This document shows, piece after piece, positions 25,901-34,633 of a stretch of DNA of 64,000 nt (positions within the stretch are counted from its first letter, which is position 1; the number at the start of each line of letters is the position of its first letter). The stretch covers positions 124,001 to 188,000 of the forward strand of contig CAVZKP010000016.1 of assembly GCA_963775875.1 (NCBI GenBank), read 5' to 3'. Position numbers and translations under genes: made by a program. The notes beneath the pieces are model-generated. The model was not told the origin of the DNA. It saw only the letters and a program-made list of their open reading frames with translations, and did not search any database. Origin of the DNA: AP-15 sp963775875. GTDB lineage: Bacteria; Pseudomonadota; Alphaproteobacteria; ATCC43930; CGMCC-115725.

Positions 25901-26200
25901 TCAGTTGAAGACGATCTGATAGTCCTGATGGGCGGGCGCCGCGGTGAAGACCGGAATGACGTAAAGCGCCAAAGCGGGTCCGCCGTCGATCGCCAGCTGA
26001 TGGACACCCTCGGGCAATATCGGCTGACGCGGGCCGCGCAGGATCAGCGCGAACGGCTTGCGCGCCGCCGCCTCCCATCCCGGGCGCTCGCGCCGGTCGA
26101 GGGTCACCAGGACCAGTTCGAGATCGCTGCCGATCGGGCGAAACCCCTGGCCGAGATACCCGGCAAAATCCTCGGCGGTCAGCTGGTCGATCGGCTTCAT
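25901..26200 (-). CDS. DUF6916-like protein
   Basis: 99 residues. LTAEDFAGYLGQGFRPIGSDLELVLVTLDRR, LILRGPRQPILPEGVHQLAID and LALYVIPVFTAAPAHQDYQIVFN match, from memory, the small beta-rich protein family usually encoded next to tail-collar proteins. It lacks a signal peptide. Opposite in orientation to the three collar genes and divergent from the GNAT gene. Function unknown; the genomic link implies an accessory of the collar proteins. Confidence 0.8.
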   Translation of the reverse strand: MKPIDQLTAEDFAGYLGQGFRPIGSDLELVLVTLDRRERPGWEAAARKPFALILRGPRQPILPEGVHQLAIDGGPALALYVIPVFTAAPAHQDYQIVFN

Positions 26201-26343
26201 CGGGCTCTCTCACGGTTGCGGCGACCTTTGAGGAGGATCGCCGGCGGTGGCGGCGGACCGGTCCGGGCATATTGCCGCCGGCGCCGTCCGGCGGCAAACC
26301 GCGGCGCCACCGGCCAGATCGCGAACTGCCTCGGATAGCGGCG

Positions 26344-26856
26344 GTGCCGGCCGATCTGAAAATTCGCACCGCGCACGGCACCGTGGGGCTGCGGCCAGCC
26401 GCCGGCGGCCCCTCGGAAGAAGCCTTTTTGTATCTGCTGTTCGCCAGCAACCGGGCCGCCGAAATGGCTCTGATGCCACTGGCGCAAAACCATAAGGAAT
26501 TCCTGCTGCAGGTCCAGTTCCGCTCGATGAACGAGACCTATCGCCGCAATTTTCCCGATGCGCGCTACGAGATCATCGAAATCGACCGCTGGCCGGTCGG
26601 GCGCATCGTCAGCGAGGTCCAGCCGCACTGCGTCTATTATATCGACTTCGCATTGCTGCCGCAGGCGCAGGGCATCGGCATCGGCACCACGGTGCTGGCC
26701 GCCGCATTGGAGGAGCCGCGCCGCCTGGGCCTGCCGGCGCGGCTGCGCTCATTCTCGTACAATCCCGCCGCGCAGCGGATCTACGACAAGCTCGGCTTTA
26801 GGGCATTGGCCGAACAGCCGCCCTATGTTCTGCTCGAATGGCGGGCGGAGCGCTGA
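26344..26856 (+). CDS. GNAT acetyltransferase of the tail-collar cluster
   Basis: 170 residues from GTG 26344. EAFLYLLFASNRAAEMALMPL, FRSMNETYRRNFPDARYEII, GRIVSEVQPHCVYYIDFALLPQAQGIGIGTTVL (acetyl-CoA loop QGIGIGT) and YNPAAQRIYDKLGF form a GNAT fold. This subtype is often found beside tail-collar and DUF6916 genes, where it may acetylate them (inference). No ATG fits the N-terminus; the GTG gives the expected beta-1 strand DLKIRTA. An upstream TTG is possible. Confidence 0.82.
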   Translation: MPADLKIRTAHGTVGLRPAAGGPSEEAFLYLLFASNRAAEMALMPLAQNHKEFLLQVQFRSMNETYRRNFPDARYEIIEIDRWPVGRIVSEVQPHCVYYIDFALLPQAQGIGIGTTVLAAALEEPRRLGLPARLRSFSYNPAAQRIYDKLGFRALAEQPPYVLLEWRAER

Positions 26857-26968
26857 AGGATTTTGGCGGGTCGGGAACGCGCCATCCGCGCCAACCGGAA
26901 TTCTTGACCTGGACCGGGCGTCCCCCGAGGATGCCGGCCGGATACCGGGTCAGGGAACGGGGTTGCAG

Positions 26969-28606
26969 GTGTCATCCTCCGGCGGGCTATACGACGCGCC
27001 GCATCTCGCCAGGAACGCGGCGAACTCTACCGCTCTGACGCCGCTGTCCTTTCTGGCGCGGACCGCGTCGATCTACCCCGACAAGCTCGCGGTGGTTCAC
27101 GGCGACGCGCGCTACACCTATCGCGAGCTCTACACCCGCTGCCGCCGGCTCGCCGACGCGCTGCGCCGGCGCGGGGTTCGGCCGGGGGACACGGTCGCGA
27201 TACTGGCGCCAAACGTGCCGGCCCTGCTCGAGGCGCATTTCGGGGTGCCGATGGCCGGCGCGGTGCTGAATGCGCTGAATTATCGCCTCGATGCGCGCTC
27301 GATCGCCTTTATCCTCGATCATGGCGAGGCCAGGCTGTTGATCGCCGACCGCGAATTCGCCCCGGTCGTCAAATCGGCGCTCGCAGCGCTGCGGCATCCG
27401 CTGCCGCTGGTCGAGATCGACGACATGCCCGGCGGAGAAACGCTCGGCGGCACCGATTACGAGGCGTTTCTCGGCGAGGGCGACCCCGCGGCGGATTGGG
27501 CCGGCCCCGGCGACGAATGGGCGCCGATCGCGCTCAACTACACTTCGGGCACCACCGGCAACCCCAAGGGGGTGGTCTATCATCACCGCGGCGCCTTTCT
27601 GAACGCGCTCGGCAACGCGATCACCTTCGGGCTCGACCGCGACTCGGTCTATCTGTGGACCCTGCCGATGTTTCACTGCAACGGCTGGACCTATCCCTGG
27701 GCGGTGACCGCGGTGGCCGGGACCCATGTCTGCCTGCGCCGGGTCGAGCCCGCGCCGATTTTCGCGGCGATCGCCGAGCACCGGGTGACCCATCTGTGCG
27801 GCGCGCCGATCGTCTTGAATATGCTGGTGCACGCGCCCGACGCGGCCAAGCGCCGCTTTGACCATGTGGTCGAGGCCGCGACCGGGGGCGCCGCGCCGCC
27901 CTCGGCGGTGATCGAGGCGATGGAGCGGATGGGGTTTCGCGTCACCCACCTTTACGGGCTGACCGAAAGCTACGGACCCGCGGCGGTCTGCGCCTGGCAG
28001 CCGCAATGGGCCGGGCTGCCGCTGCCGGAGCGGGCGGCGCTGATGGCGCGCCAGGGGGTGGCCTATCCGACGCTCGACCGGCTGCGGGTGGTCGAGCCGC
28101 AAACCATGACCGATGTCGCCGCCGACGGCGCCGCGATGGGCGAATTGATGCTGCGCAGCAACACGCTGATGAAAGGCTATCTGAAGAACCCGGCGGCGAC
28201 CGACGCCGCCTTCGCGCAGGGCTGGTTCCACACCGGCGATCTCGCGGTCATGCATCCCGACGGCTATGTCGAGGTCAAGGACCGGTCAAAGGACATCATC
28301 ATCTCGGGCGGCGAAAACATCTCCTCGATCGAGATCGAAGAGGTGCTGTACCGGCATCCGCAGGTGATCGAGGCGGCGGTGGTCGCCCGGCCCGACCCGG
28401 TCTGGGGCGAGAGCCCGTGCGCCTTTGTCACCCTGAAACCCGATGCCGGCCCGGTCGCGGCGGACGACATCATCGCCTTCTGCCGCGCTCATCTCGCGCA
28501 TTTCAAGGCGCCGCGCTCGGTCGTGTTCGGCCCGTTGCCAAAAACCTCGACCGGCAAGATCCAGAAATACGCATTGCGCGAGCAGGCCAAGGGGGTGGCG
28601 CCATGA
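26969..28606 (+). CDS. Medium/long-chain acyl-CoA ligase
   Basis: 545 residues from GTG 26969. PLSFLARTASIYPDKLAVVHGDARYTY, LNYTSGTTGNPKGVVYHHRGA (P-loop), HLYGLTESYGP, GWFHTGDLAVMHPDGYVEVKDRSKDIIISGGENISSIE-type hinge block and PKTSTGKIQKYALR (catalytic lysine). Fatty-acid CoA ligase family, often linked to beta-oxidation or DMSP/cinnamate use. ATP + acid + CoA gives acyl-CoA. No ATG near the natural start; GTG follows GGGGTTGCAG. The SDR and phosphotransferase downstream often accompany acyl-CoA metabolism. Confidence 0.9.
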   Translation: MSSSGGLYDAPHLARNAANSTALTPLSFLARTASIYPDKLAVVHGDARYTYRELYTRCRRLADALRRRGVRPGDTVAILAPNVPALLEAHFGVPMAGAVLNALNYRLDARSIAFILDHGEARLLIADREFAPVVKSALAALRHPLPLVEIDDMPGGETLGGTDYEAFLGEGDPAADWAGPGDEWAPIALNYTSGTTGNPKGVVYHHRGAFLNALGNAITFGLDRDSVYLWTLPMFHCNGWTYPWAVTAVAGTHVCLRRVEPAPIFAAIAEHRVTHLCGAPIVLNMLVHAPDAAKRRFDHVVEAATGGAAPPSAVIEAMERMGFRVTHLYGLTESYGPAAVCAWQPQWAGLPLPERAALMARQGVAYPTLDRLRVVEPQTMTDVAADGAAMGELMLRSNTLMKGYLKNPAATDAAFAQGWFHTGDLAVMHPDGYVEVKDRSKDIIISGGENISSIEIEEVLYRHPQVIEAAVVARPDPVWGESPCAFVTLKPDAGPVAADDIIAFCRAHLAHFKAPRSVVFGPLPKTSTGKIQKYALREQAKGVAP

Positions 28607-28693
28607 CGCCCAGGCACTCATGGCCGAGCGCGTCCCACGGTTGTCCGGTTCCGCAAACCCAATTGCGGTGCAGCACAAAGCCTCTGCTCCCAG

Positions 28694-28830
28694 ACGTCAT
28701 CACCGGGCTCGTCCCGGTGATCCACGCCTTTCTTCGACCACAACCGCCGCACGTGGATGGCCGGAACAAATCCGGCCATGACGGCCTCGTTGGGCGCGAT
28801 ACGCGGGCCAAGTCCGCGCATGACGGGGGA
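28694..28830. repeat. Mosaic intergenic palindrome cluster, copy 1
   Basis: Three short hairpins in series: CACCGGGCTCGTCCCGGTGA, GGCCGGAACAAATCCGGCC and GCGGGCCAAGTCCGCGC, with the linker CGTGGATGG and the repeated CATGACGG. Intergenic mosaic elements of this kind are frequent in alphaproteobacterial genomes. Further copies at 36971 and 60510. Frames crossing it are not genes. Confidence 0.75.
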
Positions 28831-28865
28831 AAGGGACACCGGCAGAGTCTCAAGGAGGCCGCGCC

Positions 28866-29639
28866 GTGACCGCGCTACCGAGCTTCGACCTCGGCGGCCA
28901 GGTGGCGCTGGTCACCGGGGCGTCGAGCGGGATCGGGCGGCATCTGGCATTGCTGCTGGCCGCCGCCGGCGCCAAGGTCGCATTGGCGGCGCGGCGCACC
29001 GACCGGCTCGCCGAGGCAGCGCGCGAGATCGAGGCGGATGGCGGCATTTGCCTGCCGGTGGCGCTCGATGTGACCCGCTCCGACAGCGTCGCCGCCGCGG
29101 TCGCCGAGGCCGAGGCGAGGTTGGGGCCGCTGAGCTTGCTGGTCAACAACGCCGGGGTCGTCGTCGCCAAGCCGGTGCTCGACCACAGCGAAGCGGATTG
29201 GGATTACGTCGTCGACACCAATCTAAAGGGCGCCTGGCTGATGGCCCGCGAATTCGCCCGCCATCTGGCCGAGCGGCAGCGGCCGGGGCGGATCGTCAAT
29301 ATCGCCTCGGTGCTGGGGTCGCGGACCATCGCGCGGGTGCCGAGCTATTGCGCGGCAAAGGCCGGGCTGATCCACCTGACCCATGTGCTGGCGATGGAGC
29401 TGGCGCGTCACGGCATCCTGGTCAACGCGCTGGCGCCCGGTTATGTCGAGACCGACTTCAATCGCGAGTTCCTGAACAGCGAGGCGGGCAAAAAGCTCGC
29501 CGCGCGGATTCCGCTGCGCCGCGTCGCGCAGGCGGACGATCTCGACGGGGCGATGCTGCTGTTGGCCTCGCCGGCGGGCGCCTATATCACCGGCGCGGTG
29601 ATCGCGGTCGATGGCGGGCACGCGGTCGCCGCGATCTGA
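28866..29639 (+). CDS. Short-chain dehydrogenase/reductase
   Basis: 257 residues from GTG 28866, preceded by AAGGAGG. TGASSGIG at 17-24, LVNNAGVV, the catalytic Tyr/Lys in YCAAKAG, PGYVETDFN and GAVIAVDGGH. A classical NAD(P)-dependent oxidoreductase, possibly a 3-hydroxyacyl-CoA type given the acyl-CoA ligase just upstream and the phosphotransferase one base downstream. Confidence 0.92.
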   Translation: MTALPSFDLGGQVALVTGASSGIGRHLALLLAAAGAKVALAARRTDRLAEAAREIEADGGICLPVALDVTRSDSVAAAVAEAEARLGPLSLLVNNAGVVVAKPVLDHSEADWDYVVDTNLKGAWLMAREFARHLAERQRPGRIVNIASVLGSRTIARVPSYCAAKAGLIHLTHVLAMELARHGILVNALAPGYVETDFNREFLNSEAGKKLAARIPLRRVAQADDLDGAMLLLASPAGAYITGAVIAVDGGHAVAAI

Positions 29640-29640
29640 G

Positions 29641-30684
29641 ATGCCGCCGCCCGCGGGCGGGGAGCGCCAGGCGGCCCTGGCGCGATTTCTCGCCGAGGCG
29701 GGCGGAGCCGGGGCCTGCGAGATCACCGGGCTCGCTCCGCTCAGCGGCGGCTCGATCCAGGAGAATTGGGGGCTCGATGCGCGGTTTTCGGGCGGCCCGC
29801 TCGATGGCGCCCAGCGCCTCGTGTTGCGCGCCGCGGCCGCGACCGGGGTCCCGTCGAGCCTCGACCGGCTGCAGGAATTCGCGGTGCTGCAGGCGGCGTT
29901 CGCCGCCGCGGTGACGGTGCCCGAACCGCTGTTCGCCAGCGCCGACCCGGCGGTTTTCGGCAAGCCGTTCTTTGTCATGCGCCGGGCCCCGGGCAGCGCC
30001 GCCGCGCACCGCATCACCCGCGACCCGGCGCTCGACGCGGCATTGCCGGCGATCGCCGGCCGGCTCGGGCGGGAGCTGGCCCGGATCCACGCGATCCGGC
30101 CGCCGCGTTCCGACCTCGGGTTTCTCGCGCCCTACGAAACGGCCGGGCCGGCGCGGCAGATCGCCGCCTTTCGCGCCTATCTCGACAGCCACCCGACGCC
30201 GCGGCCGGTGCTGGAATGGGGACTTCGCTGGCTCGAAACCCACCTGCCGGCGCCGATGCCGCCGGTGCTGTGCCATCATGATTTCCGCACCGGCAATTAC
30301 CTGCTCGATGGCGACCGGCTGACCGGCATCCTCGATTGGGAATTTGCCGGCTGGGGCGATCGCCACGAGGATATCGGCTGGTTCTGCTGCAAGGGCTGGC
30401 GCTTTGCCCGGCTCGACCGCGAAGCCGGCGGGATCGCCGATCGCGCGCCGTTTTACCGCGGCTACGAGCAGCAGAGCGGCGCCGTCATCGACCCGCTGCG
30501 GGTCCGGTTCTGGGAAGTTCTGGCGAGCGTGCGCTGGGCGGTTATTGCGTTGCAGCAGAGCGACCGCCACATGCTGGGCGGCGAGCGCAGCCTCGATCTG
30601 GCCCTGACCGGGCGGCGCGCCAGCGAATGCGAATTGGAGATCCTGATGCTGCTCGACGCCGGCGGAGCTCCCGGCGATGCATGA
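29641..30684 (+). CDS. Phosphotransferase family protein (APH/ACAD10-like kinase fold)
   Basis: 347 residues. Kinase-like fold with the catalytic loop CHHDFRTGNYLL near 210-222 and the metal-binding LDWEFAGWGDRHEDIGWFC after it. This APH-like group is commonly encoded with acyl-CoA dehydrogenases and ligases; eukaryotic ACAD10/11 carry the same domain and phosphorylate 4-hydroxy acids. A role in hydroxyacyl-CoA catabolism is therefore plausible here. ATG at 29641 is one base after the SDR stop; the 3' end overlaps the DUF6285 gene by 8 bases, so the three genes are coupled. Confidence 0.88.
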   Translation: MPPPAGGERQAALARFLAEAGGAGACEITGLAPLSGGSIQENWGLDARFSGGPLDGAQRLVLRAAAATGVPSSLDRLQEFAVLQAAFAAAVTVPEPLFASADPAVFGKPFFVMRRAPGSAAAHRITRDPALDAALPAIAGRLGRELARIHAIRPPRSDLGFLAPYETAGPARQIAAFRAYLDSHPTPRPVLEWGLRWLETHLPAPMPPVLCHHDFRTGNYLLDGDRLTGILDWEFAGWGDRHEDIGWFCCKGWRFARLDREAGGIADRAPFYRGYEQQSGAVIDPLRVRFWEVLASVRWAVIALQQSDRHMLGGERSLDLALTGRRASECELEILMLLDAGGAPGDA

Positions 30685-31102
30685 TCTGCCGCACGGCCCG
30701 GCGCTGCTGGCGCTCGCCCGCGACGTGCTGGTGAACGATCTGCTGCCGCTGCTGCCGGCCGAGCGCCGTCTCGACGCGCGGCTGGTCGCCAATTGCATCG
30801 CGGTCGCCGAGCGCGAGGCGGGCGCGGATTTAACGGCGGACCCGATTTTTCGCGAGCTGGCGTCTTTCTACGAACCCGAACGCCCCTCACCCTCCCGCGT
30901 CGCCGGAGAGGGTCGCGAGCGCAGCGAGGGGGGTGAGGATGCGGCCGATCACCTGCGCCGCCTCGCCCGCGAGCTGCGCATCGGCGCCTTCGAGAATTCG
31001 CCTGAGCGCGAGGCCCATGCCCGCGCTATTCTGTGGCGGCTGACCATCGCCAGGCTGCGCCTGGCCAACCCGAGATTTCTCGCCGCCAACGGCTTTGCCT
31101 AG
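30677..31102 (+). CDS. DUF6285 protein with in-frame palindrome insert
   Basis: 141 residues. LLALARDVLVNDLLPLLPAERRLDARLVANCIAVAERE at the start and ARAILWRLTIARLRLANPRFLA at the end match the DUF6285 partner that usually follows the phosphotransferase. Residues about 70-88 are Pro/Ser/Gly/Glu-rich and are encoded by a palindromic repeat (30883-30938) that keeps the frame open. Helical, soluble, function unknown. The start overlaps the phosphotransferase stop. Confidence 0.82.
   Translation: MHDLPHGPALLALARDVLVNDLLPLLPAERRLDARLVANCIAVAEREAGADLTADPIFRELASFYEPERPSPSRVAGEGRERSEGGEDAADHLRRLARELRIGAFENSPEREAHARAILWRLTIARLRLANPRFLAANGFA
30883..30938. repeat. Palindromic repeat within the DUF6285 gene
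   Basis: Outer arms CCCCTCACCC and GGGGGTGAGG, with inner CTCCC/GGGAG-like arms and the spacer TCGCGAGCGCAGCGA. Same family as the copies at 9418 and 37904. The insert is translated without a stop. Confidence 0.7.
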
Positions 31103-31124
31103 CCGGGCGGCTGCTGCGGAGAGG

Positions 31125-32216
31125 ATGCAATTGCCCCAATCCCGTGTCCGCCAGGCGATCGACGCGTTCGCCGCCGGCGAGATCGTTGTCGTCACCGATG
31201 ACGACGACCGCGAGAACGAGGGCGATCTGATCGTCGCTGCGGTCCACGCCACGCCGGAGAAGATGGCGTTCATCATCCGCCACACCTGCGGCATCGTCTG
31301 CGCGCCATTGCCGGCCGAGATCGCGCGCCGCCTGCATCTGGCGCCGATGGTCGCCGACAATGATGCGATCCACGGCACCGCCTTTACCGTTTCGGTCGAT
31401 TACCGCCACGGCACCTCGACCGGCATCTCGGCCGAGGACCGCACCGCGACGATCCGCAATCTGGCGAACGGCAATGCCGGCCGCTCCGATTTTGTTCGGC
31501 CGGGCCATATCTTTCCGCTGATCGCCAGGGATGGCGGGGTGTTGATGCGCTCGGGCCACACCGAGGCGGCGGTCGATTTCTGCCGGCTCTCCGGCCTCGA
31601 GCCGGTGGCGGCAATCTGCGAGCTGGTCAATGATGACGGCTCGGTGATGCGCGGGCCGCAGGTCGTCTCGTTCGCGCAACGGCACATGCTGAAGCGCATT
31701 TCGGTCGCCGATCTGATCGCCTATCGCCAGGCGCGCGAAAAGCTCGTGACCCGCGTCGCCGAGTTCAAGGTGCCGAGCGAGATCGGCGAGCTCGCCGGCT
31801 ATGCCTATGTGACGCCGTTCGACAAGGTGCATCACTACGCCTTTGTCTACGGCGCTATCGGCGAAGGCGCCAAAGTGCCGACCCGGCTGCATCGCGCCAA
31901 TGTGCTCGAGGACGTGTTTGGCGGGGCAAAGCCGATCCATGCCGCGCTCGACCATTTCAAGGCCGCCGGGCGAGGCGTCCTGGTCTATCTGCGCGACGGC
32001 GCCTCGGGCGTGCCGATCTCGGCGATCGGCGAGGAAGCGACCCCGTCGGAACGCGAGCGCAACGTGCAGTGGCGCGAGGTCGGGCTCGGCGCACAGATCC
32101 TGCGCGATCTGGGAATTTCCTCGATCCAGCTGCTGGCGACGCGCTCGCGCACCTATGTCGGCATCGCCGGCTTTGGCATCGAGATCGTCGAGACCGAGCC
32201 GCTCGAAGGCGAATAA
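31125..32216 (+). CDS. ribB: 3,4-dihydroxy-2-butanone-4-phosphate synthase with degenerate GCH2-like domain (RibBX type)
   Basis: 363 residues. The N-terminal RibB domain (about 1-205) has DDDDRENEGDLI with the acidic metal site, HGTSTGISAEDRT and HTEAAVDFCRLSG, so the first committed step of the riboflavin side chain from ribulose-5-phosphate is supported. The C-terminal 150 residues align with GTP cyclohydrolase II, but at about 255-270 the zinc site SECLTGDxxxSxRCDC is replaced by HRANVLEDVFGG with no cysteines. It therefore cannot act as RibA and fits the described RibBX class. ATG 31125 after GGAGAGG. Confidence 0.93.
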   Translation: MQLPQSRVRQAIDAFAAGEIVVVTDDDDRENEGDLIVAAVHATPEKMAFIIRHTCGIVCAPLPAEIARRLHLAPMVADNDAIHGTAFTVSVDYRHGTSTGISAEDRTATIRNLANGNAGRSDFVRPGHIFPLIARDGGVLMRSGHTEAAVDFCRLSGLEPVAAICELVNDDGSVMRGPQVVSFAQRHMLKRISVADLIAYRQAREKLVTRVAEFKVPSEIGELAGYAYVTPFDKVHHYAFVYGAIGEGAKVPTRLHRANVLEDVFGGAKPIHAALDHFKAAGRGVLVYLRDGASGVPISAIGEEATPSERERNVQWREVGLGAQILRDLGISSIQLLATRSRTYVGIAGFGIEIVETEPLEGE

Positions 32217-32359
32217 GCGGGGGCGCCGATGAAATCGCCGATCCTCCGCCTCCGGGCCGCTCGATCCGCCGACCCGCCCCGGCTCGAACCCTTCATCGAC
32301 CATCGGCGGGCGCCGTCCGCCGGGCGGCCATCGCCGATACCTGGGGTTGAGGAATAGGG

Positions 32360-33640
32360 ATGGCTTCAGTCAAAAAGTTGCATTACGCCTGGATCGTCGC
32401 CGGCGTCACCTTTGTCGTGCTGCTGCTGACCGCCGGCATCCGCGCCGCACCTGGCGTGCTGATCGTGCCGCTCGAGAGCGAGTTCCACTGGTCGCGCGCG
32501 ACCATCTCGTTCGCCGTCGCCGTCAATCTTTTGCTCTACGGCCTGATCGGCCCGTTCGCCGCGGCGGTGATAGACCGCTGGGGCGTGCGGCGCACGATGA
32601 CCCTGGCGCTGGCGGTGACCGCCGCCGGGATCGCGCTGACCCCGGCGATGCGGCAATCCTGGCAGCTGGTGCTGCTGTGGGGCGTCGTCGTCGGCGCCGG
32701 TTGCGGCGTCGTCGGCAATTACCTCGCGGCCCTTGTCGCGGCGCGCTGGTTCCGCGACCGCCAGGGGCTCGTCGTCGGCGTCCTGACCGCGTCCAATGCC
32801 GCGGGCCAGCTGGTCTTTCTGCCGACCATGGCGAGCCTCGCCACCCATGCCGGCTGGCGCGCGATGTCGTTCGCGCTGACCGCAGTGATCATCGTCGTCC
32901 TGCCATTGGTGGCATTGCTGATGCGCAACCGCCCGGCCGATGTCGGGCTGGCGCCGTTTGGCGATGATCGCGGGCCGCGGGTCACGCCGCCAATCGTCGG
33001 CAACCCGATCGGCATCGCCTTCCGCGCGCTCGGCGACGGCGCGCGCTCGCGCGATTTCTGGCTGCTCGCCGGCGCCTACTTCATCTGCGGCGCCTCGACC
33101 AACGGGCTGATCGGGACCCATCTGATCCCGGCCTGCGTCGATCACGGGATTAGCGAGGTCACCGGCGCCGATCTGCTCGCCGCGACCGGCGTGTTCAGCT
33201 TTGCCGGCGGCACCTTGTCGGGCTGGCTCAGCGACCGCTGGGACAATCGCGTGCTGCTCGCCTGGTATTACGGGTTGCGCGGGTTGGCGCTGATGTTTCT
33301 GCCCTTCGCCTTTGGCATGTCGGTCTACGGCCTGTCCCTGTTTGCGGTGTTCTACGGGCTCGACTGGATCGCCAGCGTGCCGCCGACGGTGCGGCTGCTG
33401 AACCGCATCGTCGGCACCGAGCGGACCGGGATGATGGTCGCCTGGATCACCGTCATCCATCAGGTCGGCGGGGCCGCGGCGGCCTATCTCGGCGGGGCGC
33501 TGCGTACCTCCTTCGGGACTTATTTCGAAGCCTTTCTGTTCGCCGGGCTGCTGTGCTTCGCCGCCGCGGCGATGGCGATGCTGATCGGCATCGGCGGCCG
33601 TGAAGCCGAGCCCGCCGACGCTGTGCTCGCCGCCGAATAG
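32360..33640 (+). CDS. MFS transporter, monocarboxylate/OFA-like
   Basis: 426 residues, about 12 helices. YAWIVAGVTFVVLLLTAGIRAAPGVLIVPLE and FHWSRATISFAVAVNLLLYGLIGPFAAAVIDRWGVRRTM show the MFS loop 2-3 motif (D-R-x-G-x-R-R); the second half repeats it as GWLSDRWDNR. This subgroup is often annotated as oxalate/formate or monocarboxylate carriers; the substrate here is unknown. Inner membrane. ATG after GAGGAATAGGG. Confidence 0.9.
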   Translation: MASVKKLHYAWIVAGVTFVVLLLTAGIRAAPGVLIVPLESEFHWSRATISFAVAVNLLLYGLIGPFAAAVIDRWGVRRTMTLALAVTAAGIALTPAMRQSWQLVLLWGVVVGAGCGVVGNYLAALVAARWFRDRQGLVVGVLTASNAAGQLVFLPTMASLATHAGWRAMSFALTAVIIVVLPLVALLMRNRPADVGLAPFGDDRGPRVTPPIVGNPIGIAFRALGDGARSRDFWLLAGAYFICGASTNGLIGTHLIPACVDHGISEVTGADLLAATGVFSFAGGTLSGWLSDRWDNRVLLAWYYGLRGLALMFLPFAFGMSVYGLSLFAVFYGLDWIASVPPTVRLLNRIVGTERTGMMVAWITVIHQVGGAAAAYLGGALRTSFGTYFEAFLFAGLLCFAAAAMAMLIGIGGREAEPADAVLAAE

Positions 33641-33694
33641 CCGGCGATCGGGCATATCGCCCGCTGTTGTTCGCAACGATCGAGAGGGGGATCT

Positions 33695-34384
33695 ATGTCC
33701 TGGGCAGGCGCCTTGGGGCCATGGTTGCCGGCGTTTCTGGTGCTGATCCTGAGCGCGGCAGCGGTGGCCGCGGCCGGTTCGACCCCGTCGGCAGCCGCGG
33801 CAAAGCGGCGGCGGGTGGCGGGGATCGCGGTGCTGGGCGGGCTCGCCATCGCCACGACGGCATGGCAGGGCCACAACGCCCGGATCGCCCGCCTCGGCGA
33901 AGAAGCGCGTTCCGCGGCGCTGACCAAACAGGTCGGGGCCCTCGAAGACCAGATCGACAAGCTGAAACAAAGCACCCGCCGGCGCACGATAAGCGCCGAT
34001 ACCGCGGCAAAACTCGCCGATTATCTGCGGCCTTTCGGGACCCACAAAGTCGTGGTCTCGTGTGCGCCCAACGATATCGAGGCCTATCACTATGCTACCG
34101 AAATCGTCAATGTTCTGAAATCGGCGAATTGGGATGCCAGCGGCCCCGAGACCACAACGATATTCGGCAGCGTCAAATCCATGGGGGTCAATGTCTACGA
34201 CAATGGCAGCGGGCAGTCGGACACGACAAAAATCTTGCTGGGCGGATTGACCAAATTCGGCATCCCCTATCAGAGCCGGGTTCCACCGGGCGAGGCCCTG
34301 CCGGACAACCAGACCGTTGAATTGTTCATCGCCACCAAACCGCGGCCGCCCGGGGCGGCGGACCCGGCCGATGCCGCGCCATGA
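33695..34384 (+). CDS. Unknown membrane-anchored protein with coiled coil
   Basis: 229 residues. Two N-terminal hydrophobic segments (about 7-27 and 40-58), then a charged coiled-coil stretch ARIARLGEEARSAALTKQVGALEDQIDKLKQ and a soluble C-terminal domain: LRPFGTHKVVVSCAPNDIEAYHYATEIVNVLKSANW, GVNVYDNG, LTKFGIPYQSR, TVELFIATKP. The last part resembles small alpha/beta domains seen in bacterial envelope proteins that detect or bind nucleotides or peptides, but no family was recognised. Preceded by GAGAGGGGGATCT upstream. Stand-alone gene. Confidence 0.75.
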   Translation: MSWAGALGPWLPAFLVLILSAAAVAAAGSTPSAAAAKRRRVAGIAVLGGLAIATTAWQGHNARIARLGEEARSAALTKQVGALEDQIDKLKQSTRRRTISADTAAKLADYLRPFGTHKVVVSCAPNDIEAYHYATEIVNVLKSANWDASGPETTTIFGSVKSMGVNVYDNGSGQSDTTKILLGGLTKFGIPYQSRVPPGEALPDNQTVELFIATKPRPPGAADPADAAP

Positions 34385-34633
34385 GAAGGTGGATTGTCGT
34401 TCCGAGCGGAACATATCGGGAATTTGGACAGGGTTTCCGTTCAACTGTGTCGGAGCGCTCGCATCGCTTGCTGCTTTCGCTTTGCCCTCGGAGCTATCGG
34501 TACAGATCGTAACCGGGTGTTCCTGCTGAAATCCGGTGTGAGTTCCGTCATAGGCGACCGCGCAACACGCGATTAGATAGCCAGCTGCAAGCGCCAATTC
34601 GGGCGACGAATCGGGAAAGAGACGGCGGGCGTC

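Noticed and set aside
28610..28860. Open frames across the mosaic repeat
   Set aside because: They translate the hairpins (VDGRNKSGHDG-type peptides), a known source of false genes.
32229..32357. A 42-codon ORF between ribB and the MFS gene
   Set aside because: Arg/Pro-rich, no Shine-Dalgarno, residue pattern typical of GC-rich non-coding frames.
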